A program made the position numbers and the translations under genes. Below the pieces are notes generated by a model. That model saw only the letters and a list, made by a program, of their open reading frames with translations, did no database searches and was not told the DNA's origin. Of a stretch of DNA of 64,000 bases, positions 53,056-61,345 are shown one piece after another; positions within the stretch are counted from its first letter, which is position 1, and every line of letters starts with the position of its first letter. The DNA is from Mycobacterium sp. ACS1612 (GTDB taxonomy: Bacteria > Actinomycetota > Actinomycetes > Mycobacteriales > Mycobacteriaceae), in the NCBI RefSeq assembly GCF_001667505.1, contig NZ_LZHZ01000051.1, positions 62,001 to 126,000 on the forward strand, given 5' to 3'.

Positions 53056-53116
53056 GTCGAGATCGACGTTTTGCAGCTGGCCTCTCGCACTTTCTCTGCA
53101 AAACGTAGATTTCGAC
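53056..53116. repeat. Imperfect 21-base inverted repeat between rpmA and obgE
   Basis: Arms at 53056-53076 and 53096-53116 match at 19 of 21 positions when one is reverse-complemented (left arm begins GTCGAGATCGACG, right arm ends ATTTCGAC), with a 19-base pyrimidine-rich loop. In RNA they form a long hairpin ending 16 bases before the obgE ATG, with no U-tract. It may be a dispersed extragenic palindrome, an RNase processing or stabilising hairpin, or a control element for obgE. Confidence 0.8.
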
Positions 53117-53132
53117 ATGGAAAGGAAGCCCA

Positions 53133-54605
53133 ATGCCCCGGTTCGTAGACCGCGTCGTGATCCACGCGCGGGCCGGTAACGGGGGTAACGGGTGCGCGTC
53201 GGTTCACCGCGAAAAGTTCAAGCCGCTCGGCGGACCCGACGGCGGTAACGGCGGCCGCGGCGGCAGCGTCATCCTGGTCGTCGACCCGCAGGTGCACACC
53301 CTGCTCGACTTCCATTTCCACCCGCACATCGTCGCGCCCTCCGGCAAGCAGGGCGCGGGCAGCAACCGCGACGGCGCCGCGGGCGCCGACCTCGAGGTGA
53401 AGGTGCCCGACGGCACCGTCGTGCTCGACGAGAACGGCAGACTGCTCGCAGACCTGGTCGGGGCGGGCACCCGGTTCGAAGCGGCCGCGGGTGGCCGCGG
53501 CGGCCTCGGCAACGCCGCGTTGGCGTCGCGGGCGCGCAAGGCGCCGGGCTTCGCGTTGCTCGGCGAGAAGGGCCAGGTCCGGGACCTGACGTTGGAACTG
53601 AAGACGGTCGCTGACGTCGGTCTGGTCGGCTTCCCGTCGGCGGGCAAGTCGTCGCTGGTGTCGTCGATCTCGGCGGCCAAACCGAAGATCGCCGACTATC
53701 CGTTCACCACGCTGACGCCCAACCTCGGTGTGGTGTCGGCGGGGGAGCACACGTTCACCGTCGCCGACGTGCCCGGCCTGATTCCCGGCGCGTCCGAAGG
53801 CCGCGGCCTCGGCCTGGATTTCCTGCGGCACATCGAACGCTGCGCGGTGCTGGTCCACGTGGTGGACTGCGCGACGATGGAACCCGGCCGCGACCCGGTG
53901 TCCGACATCGAGGCGCTGGAAGCGGAATTGGCCGCCTACACCCCGACGCTGCAGGGTGACCTGACGCTCGGCGATCTGGCCGAACGCCCACGCGCGGTGG
54001 TGCTCAACAAGATCGACGTGCCCGACGCGCGTGAGTTGGCTGACTTCGTCCGCGATGAGATCGCCCGCCGATTCGGCTGGCCGGTGTACGAGGTGTCGAC
54101 CGTGTCCCGAGAAGGCCTGCGGCCGTTGACCTTCGCGCTGTGGGACATGGTCGCGGCGTACCGCGCGGCGCAGCCACCTGTCGTGCCGCGGCGGCCGGTG
54201 ATCCGACCAATCCCGGTGGACGAGAGCGGTTTCACCGTCGAACCCGACGGCCAGGGCGGCTTCGTGGTGCGCGGTACCCGGCCCGAACGCTGGATCAACC
54301 AAACCGATTTCGACAACGACGAGGCCGTCGGCTATCTCGGTGACCGGTTGGCCCGCCTCGGCGTGGAGGACGAACTGCTGCGTCTCGGCGCCAAGCCGGG
54401 CTGCGCGGTGACGATCGGCGACGTGACGTTCGACTGGGAGCCGCAGACCCCGGCGGGGGTGGATGTCACGCTGTCCGGGCGCGGCACCGACGCGCGGTTG
54501 GAGCAGACGGACCGTGTCGGCGCCGCCGAACGCAAGGCGGCGCGGCGCGAGAGGCGGCGCCAGGACGCGGACGTGAGGAGCACAGAAGGCGGCCGTGACT
54601 CGTGA
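53133..54605 (+). CDS. obgE: GTPase Obg (CgtA)
   Basis: A 490-residue GTPase. The glycine-rich Obg domain is at residues 1-158 (VVIHARAGNGGNGCASVHRE). The G domain has G1 GFPSAGKSSLVS, G2 PFTTLTPNLG, G3 DVPGLIPGASEG and G4 NKID. The C-terminal OCT domain is GYLGDRLARLGVEDELLRLG, followed by a charged tail. Obg binds the 50S subunit, helps ribosome assembly and links GTP level to growth. ATG 53133 follows GGAAAGGAAG; the stop overlaps the proB GTG. Confidence 0.97.
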   Translation: MPRFVDRVVIHARAGNGGNGCASVHREKFKPLGGPDGGNGGRGGSVILVVDPQVHTLLDFHFHPHIVAPSGKQGAGSNRDGAAGADLEVKVPDGTVVLDENGRLLADLVGAGTRFEAAAGGRGGLGNAALASRARKAPGFALLGEKGQVRDLTLELKTVADVGLVGFPSAGKSSLVSSISAAKPKIADYPFTTLTPNLGVVSAGEHTFTVADVPGLIPGASEGRGLGLDFLRHIERCAVLVHVVDCATMEPGRDPVSDIEALEAELAAYTPTLQGDLTLGDLAERPRAVVLNKIDVPDARELADFVRDEIARRFGWPVYEVSTVSREGLRPLTFALWDMVAAYRAAQPPVVPRRPVIRPIPVDESGFTVEPDGQGGFVVRGTRPERWINQTDFDNDEAVGYLGDRLARLGVEDELLRLGAKPGCAVTIGDVTFDWEPQTPAGVDVTLSGRGTDARLEQTDRVGAAERKAARRERRRQDADVRSTEGGRDS

Positions 54606-55702
54606 GCCAGCATCGGGATGCCATCCGCACCGCGCGCAGCGTCGTCATCAAGATCGGCACCACCGCGCTGACCACCCCGGCAGGCGTCTTCGACGCGAGC
54701 AGGCTGGCCGTGCTGGCCGACGCGATCGAGGGCCGCATGAAAGCGGGCTCCGACGTGGTGATCGTGTCGTCCGGCGCCATCGCGGCAGGCATCGAGCCGC
54801 TTCGGCTGTCCAAGCGGCCGACCGATCTGGCCACCAAGCAGGCCGCGGCCAGCGTCGGGCAGGTGGCGCTGGTGAACGCGTGGAGCGCGGCGTTCGCCCG
54901 GTATCAGCGCACCGTCGGACAGGTGCTGCTGACCGCGCATGACATCTCGATGCGGGTGCAGCACACCAACGCGCAGCGCACGCTGGACCGCTTGCGGGCA
55001 TTGCACGCGGTCGCGATCGTCAACGAGAACGACACGGTGGCCACCAACGAGATCCGGTTCGGCGACAACGACCGGCTGTCGGCGTTGGTCGCGCATCTGG
55101 TGGGCGCCGACGCGCTGGTGCTGCTGTCCGACATCGACGGCCTCTACGACTCGGACCCGCGAAAAGGCAACGCGCGCTTCATCCCTGAGGTCGATGGCCC
55201 CGCCGATCTCGACGGTGTGGTGGCCGGCCGCGGCAGCCATCTCGGCACCGGCGGGATGGCGTCGAAGCTGTCGTCGGCGCTGTTGGCCGCCGACGCAGGC
55301 GTGCCGGTGTTGTTGGCCGCCGCGGCGGACGCGGCGACCGCGCTGGCCGACGCATCGGTGGGCACAGTGTTCGCACCGCGGGCCGAACGCATGTCAGCGC
55401 GCAGGTTCTGGGTGCGCTACGCGGCCGAATCGGCGGGCGCGCTGACGCTGGACGACGGCGCGGTGCGAGCCGTTGTGCGGCAACGCCGTTCGCTGCTGCC
55501 CGCGGGCATCACCGCGGTGTCCGGGCGGTTCTACGGCGGCGACGTCGTCGAGTTGCGCTCGCAGGATGCGACCATGGTGGCCCGTGGGGTGGTGGCCTAC
55601 GACCACAACGAGTTGGCCACCATGCTGGGCCGGTCGACCTCGGATCTGCCCGCCGACATGCGCCGCCCCGCCGTGCACGCCGACGATCTGGTCGCCGTCT
55701 AG
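54602..55702 (+). CDS. proB: Glutamate 5-kinase
   Basis: A 366-residue enzyme, GTG start overlapping the obgE stop. Amino-acid kinase domain: VVIKIGTTALTTPAGVFDAS, IVSSGAIAAGIEPLRL, NENDTVATNEIRFGDNDRL and GTGGMASKLSSALLAADAG; a C-terminal PUA domain begins near residue 280. It phosphorylates glutamate in the first step of proline synthesis and is normally inhibited by proline. obg-proB is the order in M. tuberculosis (Rv2440c-Rv2439c). Its end overlaps the convergent hypothetical gene by 4 bases. Confidence 0.96.
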   Translation: MSQHRDAIRTARSVVIKIGTTALTTPAGVFDASRLAVLADAIEGRMKAGSDVVIVSSGAIAAGIEPLRLSKRPTDLATKQAAASVGQVALVNAWSAAFARYQRTVGQVLLTAHDISMRVQHTNAQRTLDRLRALHAVAIVNENDTVATNEIRFGDNDRLSALVAHLVGADALVLLSDIDGLYDSDPRKGNARFIPEVDGPADLDGVVAGRGSHLGTGGMASKLSSALLAADAGVPVLLAAAADAATALADASVGTVFAPRAERMSARRFWVRYAAESAGALTLDDGAVRAVVRQRRSLLPAGITAVSGRFYGGDVVELRSQDATMVARGVVAYDHNELATMLGRSTSDLPADMRRPAVHADDLVAV

Positions 55703-56358
55703 GGCGTCAGCTTGTCGATCTTGGTCTGCACCGTGGCGAGCAGCGACTTGATCTGCTCGGCGCGGTGGCCGGCATCGGCCATCACATCGTCCCCGGCGGG
55801 GCCCACCGCGACGCCGTGGGCTTCGGCTGTCGCCTCGAAACACTGACGCACAACCGGATCCGCCAGCACCACCGCGGCGAGGATGCCCGGCGTCAGCTCA
55901 CGGGCGCCGAGCAGGCCGCGGTGGTAAACCTCGGCGGGGATCCGGATTTCGAGCGCGCCGGCCTCGAGTTGCTGCTTGGCCGCGGCGAGCAACAGCGTCA
56001 GGGCCGCTCGCGAGATGGCCTGGATCACCTTGCCGCGAAACGGAAACCACGGCAGCGGCAGCTTGTCTGCTTGCTTGTCCACGCCGCCGGTGAACAGATA
56101 CTCGATCAGGCTGCGGGTGCGGATCTCGGTGACGTCGGACCACTTGACGTCGTCGCCGTCGAATTCCACGCCGTCCTCGCTGATCGCCACCCCGCCGAAG
56201 TGGTTCAGCTTGCGGACCAGCCAGTGCAGTCTGTCCGGTGTCAGCGGGTGATCCGCCACCATGTCGCCGAAGCCAAGCGCCCACCTCCCGACGACCGGTC
56301 CGGGATCGGGTCGCTTGCGCTCCAGCAGCGACTGCAACCAGTTGGTGTCGTCGGTCAT
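55699..56358 (-). CDS. Conserved protein of unknown function
   Basis: A 219-residue protein without a family I can name. The N-terminal half contains WLVRKLNHFGGVAISEDGVE and FDGDDVKWSDVTEIRTRSL, which resemble a PH-like/strand-rich fold. The C-terminal half is helical (GKVIQAISRAALTLLLAAAK, LTPGILAAVVLADPVVRQCF). No signal peptide. It begins immediately after the sirtuin stop (TAG-ATG) and is therefore its operon partner; its stop overlaps the end of proB. Confidence 0.75.
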   Translation of the reverse strand: MTDDTNWLQSLLERKRPDPGPVVGRWALGFGDMVADHPLTPDRLHWLVRKLNHFGGVAISEDGVEFDGDDVKWSDVTEIRTRSLIEYLFTGGVDKQADKLPLPWFPFRGKVIQAISRAALTLLLAAAKQQLEAGALEIRIPAEVYHRGLLGARELTPGILAAVVLADPVVRQCFEATAEAHGVAVGPAGDDVMADAGHRAEQIKSLLATVQTKIDKLTP

Positions 56359-57195
56359 CTACGCCGAACTCGCAACCGTTGGCAGTTCGTCGGCCAGCAG
56401 CGCCAGCATCTCCGAGCACCCGCTGTGGACCTTCACCGCCGCCCGTGCGTCGCCGCGGGTGGGGCCGCGGTTGATGATCGCGACCGGCACGCCGAGCGCC
56501 GTGGCGTGCCGGACGAACCGGTATCCGGAGTAGACCGTCAACGACGAGCCGGCGACCAGTAGCGCGTCAGCGCCGTCGACAAGCGAATACGCCTCGCCCA
56601 CACGGTCTTTCGGGACGTTCTCGCCGAAGTAGACGATGTCGGGCTTGAGCATGCCGCCGCACACCGGGCAGTCGACAATCACAAACGACGAGGTGTCGTC
56701 CACCACCGCGTCGGCGTCGGGTGCGACCGCGATGCCGCCGACCTGCTCGGCGCGTTCGATGAAGCCGGGGTTGGCGGCATCGAGCATCTCCCCGAGCGCG
56801 GCGCGCGTCATACTGTGCTCGCAATCGAGGCAGACCACCTGCGCGTAGGTGCCGTGCAGATTGATCACCGTGCGACTGCCTGCCTTGGTGTGCAGCAGGT
56901 CGACGTTCTGGGTGATGACGCCCGAGACGACCCCGGCACGTTCCAGCGTGGCCAGCGCGCGGTGGCCGGCGTTGGGCAGCGTCTGGTCCATGTGTCGCCA
57001 GCCGACGTGGTTGCGCGCCCAGTACCGCTGCCGAAACGCCCGGTCCGAGGTGAACTGGCGGATCGTCATCGGATTGCTCGGCGGTGAGTCCGGGCCCCGG
57101 TAGTCGGGGATGCCGGAGTCGGTGGACATTCCCGCGCCGGTGAGCACCGCAACACGCCGCCCACGCAGCAGTGCGACGAGTTCCGGTGCTTCCAC
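56359..57195 (-). CDS. Sir2-family NAD-dependent protein deacylase
   Basis: A 278-residue sirtuin. NAD-binding motifs GAGMSTDSGIPDYRG, TQNVDLLH and a catalytic histidine in INLHGTYAQVVC. A structural zinc site is formed by CLDC and CPVC about 60 residues apart, and GSSLTVYSGYRF and VAIINRGPT are late NAD contacts. It deacetylates lysines with release of nicotinamide and O-acetyl-ADP-ribose. The YxxR motif of SirT5-like desuccinylases is not obvious. It lies between an Hsp20 gene and a hypothetical gene on the same strand. Confidence 0.93.
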   Translation of the reverse strand: MEAPELVALLRGRRVAVLTGAGMSTDSGIPDYRGPDSPPSNPMTIRQFTSDRAFRQRYWARNHVGWRHMDQTLPNAGHRALATLERAGVVSGVITQNVDLLHTKAGSRTVINLHGTYAQVVCLDCEHSMTRAALGEMLDAANPGFIERAEQVGGIAVAPDADAVVDDTSSFVIVDCPVCGGMLKPDIVYFGENVPKDRVGEAYSLVDGADALLVAGSSLTVYSGYRFVRHATALGVPVAIINRGPTRGDARAAVKVHSGCSEMLALLADELPTVASSA

Positions 57196-57219
57196 GTCTC
57201 CCAGGCTAGGCGATCCGGC

Positions 57220-57726
57220 TCAGGCGGGTTGGTGCGCTTCGGTGTGCTCGGAGTGTTCGGCGGCCTTCAGCGCAGGCTGCCCGTCGTCGTCGCCGGGGAT
57301 CGTCTCGATGACCTCGACCCGCTTCTGGCCCGGGCGCTCCTGGGTGAGCGAGACCGACACGGTCAGGATGCCCCGGTCGTAGCTGGCCGTGATGTCGTCT
57401 TCGGAGGCGCCCGCAGGTAGCGCGACCGTCCGGGTGAAGGATCCGTAGCAGATTTCCGAGCGACCGGCGGATTCACCGGTCGGTCTGCGCTCGGCCCTGA
57501 TGGTCAGCCTGCCGTCGTGGACCGTGATCTCGATGTCCTCGACCGGGTCGACGCCGGGAAGTTCGGCGCGCACCTCGTAGACGCCGTCCTTGCGCTCGTC
57601 CTCGATCCGCAACACACGGCCGTCCAATAGCGGGCGCAGGTTGGCGAACGAAGGAAGGGTGTTGAGCAGACCGGACAGCTCCGGCAGCAAGGAGCGCGAA
57701 TGACGTTGAGCAGCAGGCTTGTTCAT
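57220..57726 (-). CDS. Hsp20/alpha-crystallin small heat-shock protein
   Basis: A 168-residue chaperone. The alpha-crystallin domain covers about residues 40-130 with VYEVRAELPGVDPVEDIEIT, GRLTIRAERRP and the typical GILTVSVSL (G-I-L) strand. N- and C-terminal tails are flexible (C-term ALKAAEHSEHTEAHQPA). It holds unfolding proteins in solution without ATP. GGAGGTCATC before ATG 57726 is a strong ribosome-binding site. Neighbours on the same strand are a hypothetical helical protein upstream and the sirtuin downstream, suggesting stress-related expression. Confidence 0.92.
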   Translation of the reverse strand: MNKPAAQRHSRSLLPELSGLLNTLPSFANLRPLLDGRVLRIEDERKDGVYEVRAELPGVDPVEDIEITVHDGRLTIRAERRPTGESAGRSEICYGSFTRTVALPAGASEDDITASYDRGILTVSVSLTQERPGQKRVEVIETIPGDDDGQPALKAAEHSEHTEAHQPA

Positions 57727-57826
57727 GATGACCTCCGGAGTTGGGTGGTGTGGTTTCACGATGCGCGATCCGATCAAAATGCGCGGTGCGCGCAGGCGAA
57801 CCCCAGACCAACAGAAGCCGACGTCG

Positions 57827-58306
57827 TCAGTTCGCGAGGGCCTGCGGCGACAACTCCTTCAGCATCGCGTTCGCCCAGCGCATCTGGCGCAGCGCCTGCG
57901 GATGACAGCGCTGCGTGAGCGCCAGCAGTTCGTCGTCTTTGACCGCTTGCGCGCCCTGCGCCAACAGCTCCCAGTCCACAGACACGCCCGCGGCAAGCCG
58001 GTGCAGCCTGCGTATGTCGGCAAGCAACAGCAGGGCCGGTTCCGGCCTGCGGCCGAGGCGATCGCTGATCCACTCGGCGACGGGCTCCGCGAGAGCCGTC
58101 GTCCGCGGGTGCGCACGCAACCGCACTCCGTACCGCCTGCCGATGTCGGCGATCAACTCCACGTGCTCGCGGGACCACTGGGCCAGATCGCGGGCCACGT
58201 GATGGATCCCGTGGTCGTTGTGGTGCCGTGCGGCGATCGCGTCCAACGACCGGGCCAGGCCCGCCTCCGACCGGTGCAGTTCGGCCAGCGCCAGTCCGAG
58301 CTTCAT
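57827..58306 (-). CDS. Small helical protein coupled to molybdopterin oxidoreductase
   Basis: A 159-residue, almost entirely alpha-helical protein rich in Ala, Leu, Arg and His (GLALAELHRSEAGLARSLDA, IAARHHNDHGIHHVARDLAQ, REHVELIADIGRRYG). I do not recognise a named family. The many histidines and the four-helix pattern could bind a metal or haem, but no defined motif is seen. It starts one base after the molybdopterin oxidoreductase stop, so it may be an accessory (chaperone-like) subunit for that enzyme. Confidence 0.72.
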   Translation of the reverse strand: MKLGLALAELHRSEAGLARSLDAIAARHHNDHGIHHVARDLAQWSREHVELIADIGRRYGVRLRAHPRTTALAEPVAEWISDRLGRRPEPALLLLADIRRLHRLAAGVSVDWELLAQGAQAVKDDELLALTQRCHPQALRQMRWANAMLKELSPQALAN

Positions 58307-58307
58307 C

Positions 58308-60728
58308 TCATCCCTCCCACTCGGTCACCGCCGCGTCCGGACCGCCGACGGTGTCCGGCACGTCGCCGGTCACCGGTCTCGACGCCGCGGTCGTCGGCGC
58401 GGGCGCGGGTCCGGACCCGCCGGCAACCCGACGTAGTTGTGCCGCAGCGGTTTTGAAGATCGGCTGCTTTGAGCAGGGGTCCCAGTCGGTGATGGTCAGT
58501 TCGTTGGCCGCCCGGTCACGGCTACCGTCGTCGCGGCTGTCCCAATATCCGTAGTGGAACGGCAGGAACAGCACGCCTTCGCGGATTCCGCTGATCCGCG
58601 CCTTGGCTGACACCGTGCCGCGTGCAGTGCACACCTCGGTCAGATCGCCTTCGCGGATCCGTAACCGGGATGCATCGGAGTCCGACACCTCGACCCACAC
58701 GTCCGGCGCCGCGTCGCGCAGTTGCGGTGCGCGCCCGGTTTTGGTGCGGGTGTGAAACTGGTACACCGTGCGCCCGGTGATCAGTACGAACGGGCGGTCG
58801 CTGCTCGGTTGTTCGTGCGGTGGCAGGTATTCGGCGGCTTTGATGATGGCCTTGCCGTCGGGGTTCATCGCCCGGTACTCCGTGGGTTCCAGTGGGGCCC
58901 CGGTGATCAGGTCTTTGCCGTAGGCCTCGCAGTAGTCGGGTCGCGCCCAGAACGTGCCGTCGGCGTACAACCGTTCGGTGCCTTCGGCATTCTCGTCGGT
59001 GCATGGCCACTGGATTCCACCCGAACCCCGCAGCCTGGCGTAGCTCAGTCCGGTGTAGTCACACGGCCGTCCCGCACTGCATCGTTTCCACGCCTCGAAC
59101 GCTGACTCGGCATCCTTCCAATTCGGCAAGGGCGCGCCGTCTTTGTCCCGGAAATCCATCCGATGCGCGAAGTCGAGGAAGATGTCCAGATCCGGCTTGG
59201 CCTGTCCCGGCGGGTCGATCGCCTTCTCCGACAAGTGTACTGTGCGGTCGGCATTGGTGAACGTGCCGGTCTTCTCGCCCCACGCCGCGGCGGGCAGCAC
59301 CACGTCCGCGAGTTCGGCCGTCTCCGTCCGGAAGATGTCCTGCACCACCAAAAACAACCGCTCCTGCGCGAGAATGCTTCGCACGCGGCCCAATTCGGGT
59401 AGCGAGACCGCCGGGTTGGTGGCGCTGACCCACAGCAGTCGCAGCGTGCCCTGCTCGGCGTAGCGGAACATCTGCATCGCATGGGTGGGCGGCGCGTAGT
59501 GCGGTATCTGCAGGGGCTCGATGTTCCACAGTTCGGCGAGTTCGGCGATGTGGCTGTCGTTGGACCAGTTGCGAAAGCCGGCGAGATCCCCGTCGGCGCC
59601 GCATTCTCGCGTATTCTCGGCGGTGGGCTGACCGTTCATCTGCAGCACCCCGCATCCGGGGCGGCCGAGCATGCCGCGCAGGATGTGAATGTTGTTGACC
59701 TGCACCGCCGCCGCGGTGGCCTGGTTGGATTGGTAGAAGCCCTGCAGCACGGTGGACGTCAACGCGGTTGCGGTGCCGATGAGCCGCGCCGCCTCGCGAA
59801 TCTCACCGGCAGGCACGCCGCAGATCTCCTCGCCCCGCTCGGGTGGGAATTCGTCGACCCGCTTGCGTAGTTCGTCGAAACCGACAGCGTGCGCGGCTAT
59901 GTAGTCGCGATCGATCCAGTCGTTGCGGACGATTTCGTGCAGCAGCGAGTTCATCAACGCCACATTGGTTCCCGGCAGCGGCGCCAGGTGGACGGTGGCG
60001 TGCCGGGCGACCGGTGTCTGCCGCGGGTCGACGCACACCAACGCAGGCGGATTCGGGCCCGCCAACCGGTCCAGCATCCGCATCCACAGCACCGTTTGGG
60101 TTTCGGCAACGTTGTGGCCGTACAGCGCGATCACGTCGGCGTGGTCGACGTCGGTGTAGGACCCCGGTTGCCCGTCGCATCCGAATGATTCCTTCAGCGA
60201 CTCCGCGGCGGTCGCGGTGCACAGGCGGGTGTTGCCGTCGACGTGGTTGGTGCCGATGGCGCCGTGGGCGATGACGCCCAATGTGTAGTACTCCTCGAGG
60301 AACAACTGACCGGAGGTGTAGAAGCCGAACGAACCGGGCCCGAACCCGTCGAGCAACGTCCTGCTGCGCCGGACGATCTCGTCCATCGCGGTGTCCCAAT
60401 CGGTTTCGACGAGTTGGCCCTGGCGCCGGACCATCGGGGCTTTGAGGCGGTCGGGCGCGGCGTTGGCCTGCCAGCCGTAGAGATCCTTCGGATCGAGCCT
60501 GCCGTGGTTCACCCGGTCGTCGGCGCGTCCGCGTACACCGACGATGCGGCCGTCTTTCACCGCGACGTCCAGGCCGTCACCGTTCGAATGCAACACGGAC
60601 GCCGACTGCACCCACTGGTCGACGGCGTCGTCGGTCAGATAGGTGTCGACGCGGGTCGGCCACGGTTCGCCTCGTCCGTACGGCGTTCGGCCGCCCCAGG
60701 GTTCGGCGATCCGGTCGCGTGTGACCAC
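58308..60728 (-). CDS. Molybdopterin oxidoreductase lacking the usual [4Fe-4S] ligands (NasA/FdhF-related)
   Basis: An 806-residue bis-MGD enzyme of the DMSO-reductase superfamily. Molybdopterin domain: GYTSG-like FGFYTSGQLFLEEYY, GTNHVDGNTRLCTATA with the presumed Mo-ligand Cys170, and DHADVIALYGHNVAETQ. The MGD-binding C-terminal domain has VLITGRTVYQFHTRTKTGR and EVSDSDASRLRIREGDL. In close relatives (nitrate reductase/formate dehydrogenase) the N-terminus carries C-x2-C-x3-C plus a later cysteine for a [4Fe-4S] cluster. Here those positions read S44-x2-H47-x3-D51 and D79 (SASVLHSNGDG, GRLDPKD). So it presumably lacks the cluster and may use another electron path. Substrate unknown. mobA of this window makes its cofactor. 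Confidence 0.88.
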   Translation of the reverse strand: MVTRDRIAEPWGGRTPYGRGEPWPTRVDTYLTDDAVDQWVQSASVLHSNGDGLDVAVKDGRIVGVRGRADDRVNHGRLDPKDLYGWQANAAPDRLKAPMVRRQGQLVETDWDTAMDEIVRRSRTLLDGFGPGSFGFYTSGQLFLEEYYTLGVIAHGAIGTNHVDGNTRLCTATAAESLKESFGCDGQPGSYTDVDHADVIALYGHNVAETQTVLWMRMLDRLAGPNPPALVCVDPRQTPVARHATVHLAPLPGTNVALMNSLLHEIVRNDWIDRDYIAAHAVGFDELRKRVDEFPPERGEEICGVPAGEIREAARLIGTATALTSTVLQGFYQSNQATAAAVQVNNIHILRGMLGRPGCGVLQMNGQPTAENTRECGADGDLAGFRNWSNDSHIAELAELWNIEPLQIPHYAPPTHAMQMFRYAEQGTLRLLWVSATNPAVSLPELGRVRSILAQERLFLVVQDIFRTETAELADVVLPAAAWGEKTGTFTNADRTVHLSEKAIDPPGQAKPDLDIFLDFAHRMDFRDKDGAPLPNWKDAESAFEAWKRCSAGRPCDYTGLSYARLRGSGGIQWPCTDENAEGTERLYADGTFWARPDYCEAYGKDLITGAPLEPTEYRAMNPDGKAIIKAAEYLPPHEQPSSDRPFVLITGRTVYQFHTRTKTGRAPQLRDAAPDVWVEVSDSDASRLRIREGDLTEVCTARGTVSAKARISGIREGVLFLPFHYGYWDSRDDGSRDRAANELTITDWDPCSKQPIFKTAAAQLRRVAGGSGPAPAPTTAASRPVTGDVPDTVGGPDAAVTEWEG

Positions 60729-60762
60729 GGGTAACGCCTACCCGCGCGCAGCGGCGCGAAAC

Positions 60763-61302
60763 CTACTTCAGGCACTTCGCAGCGGGCACGATCTCGGCGT
60801 GCATGTTCTTGTTCATCATCGTCAGGGCGGCATCGCTGAGTTCGGGATCGATGTGGGCGACCGCGTCGGGCGCCACGATGACCTCGAAATGGCGCACGTA
60901 GGCGTCGAGCGCGGTGTAGAGGATGCACTGTTCGGTGACTTGGCCGGTCAGGATCAGCCGCTTGGTCTCCAACCGGCCGAGTAGATAGTCCAGTGAGCTG
61001 GCGTAGAACGCGCTGTGCCGCACCTTGAGCAGGCGCCTGCTGGCCTCGTCGGGTGCGATCGGCGTCACCAACTCGGGGCGCTTTCCGTTGCACGCCGCCT
61101 CTGCGATGTCGTCGAAATCCGCGGTGAAGTCGCCGAAGTTGTCGTTGACGTAAACCAGGTCGACGTCGTCGCGGTTGCGGGCCTGCGCAATCAGCCCGGC
61201 CAGCGGATCGACGATCTCGGCCACATTGTCCGCCAGCATCTCGGCGTCCTCGTGCGCATACGTGTTCAACATGTCTATGACCAGCACTGCGACGTCACTC
61301 AT
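60763..61302 (-). CDS. Isochorismatase-family cysteine hydrolase
   Basis: A 179-residue hydrolase with catalytic Asp10 (VLVIDMLNTY), Lys93 (RLLKVRHSAFY) and Cys126 (GQVTEQCILYTALD), the family triad. Members cleave nicotinamide, hydantoin derivatives or related amides. It is divergent from nadE with 43 bases between starts. One guess is a link to pyridine-nucleotide turnover (nicotinamidase-like PncA), but PncA has specific metal histidines not seen here. ATG 61302 is used; ATG 61314 would add four residues. Confidence 0.87.
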   Translation of the reverse strand: MSDVAVLVIDMLNTYAHEDAEMLADNVAEIVDPLAGLIAQARNRDDVDLVYVNDNFGDFTADFDDIAEAACNGKRPELVTPIAPDEASRRLLKVRHSAFYASSLDYLLGRLETKRLILTGQVTEQCILYTALDAYVRHFEVIVAPDAVAHIDPELSDAALTMMNKNMHAEIVPAAKCLK

Positions 61303-61345
61303 GGGGTTTTGCATACCCCGATCCGTTTTCGGGCAACATTGAGGC

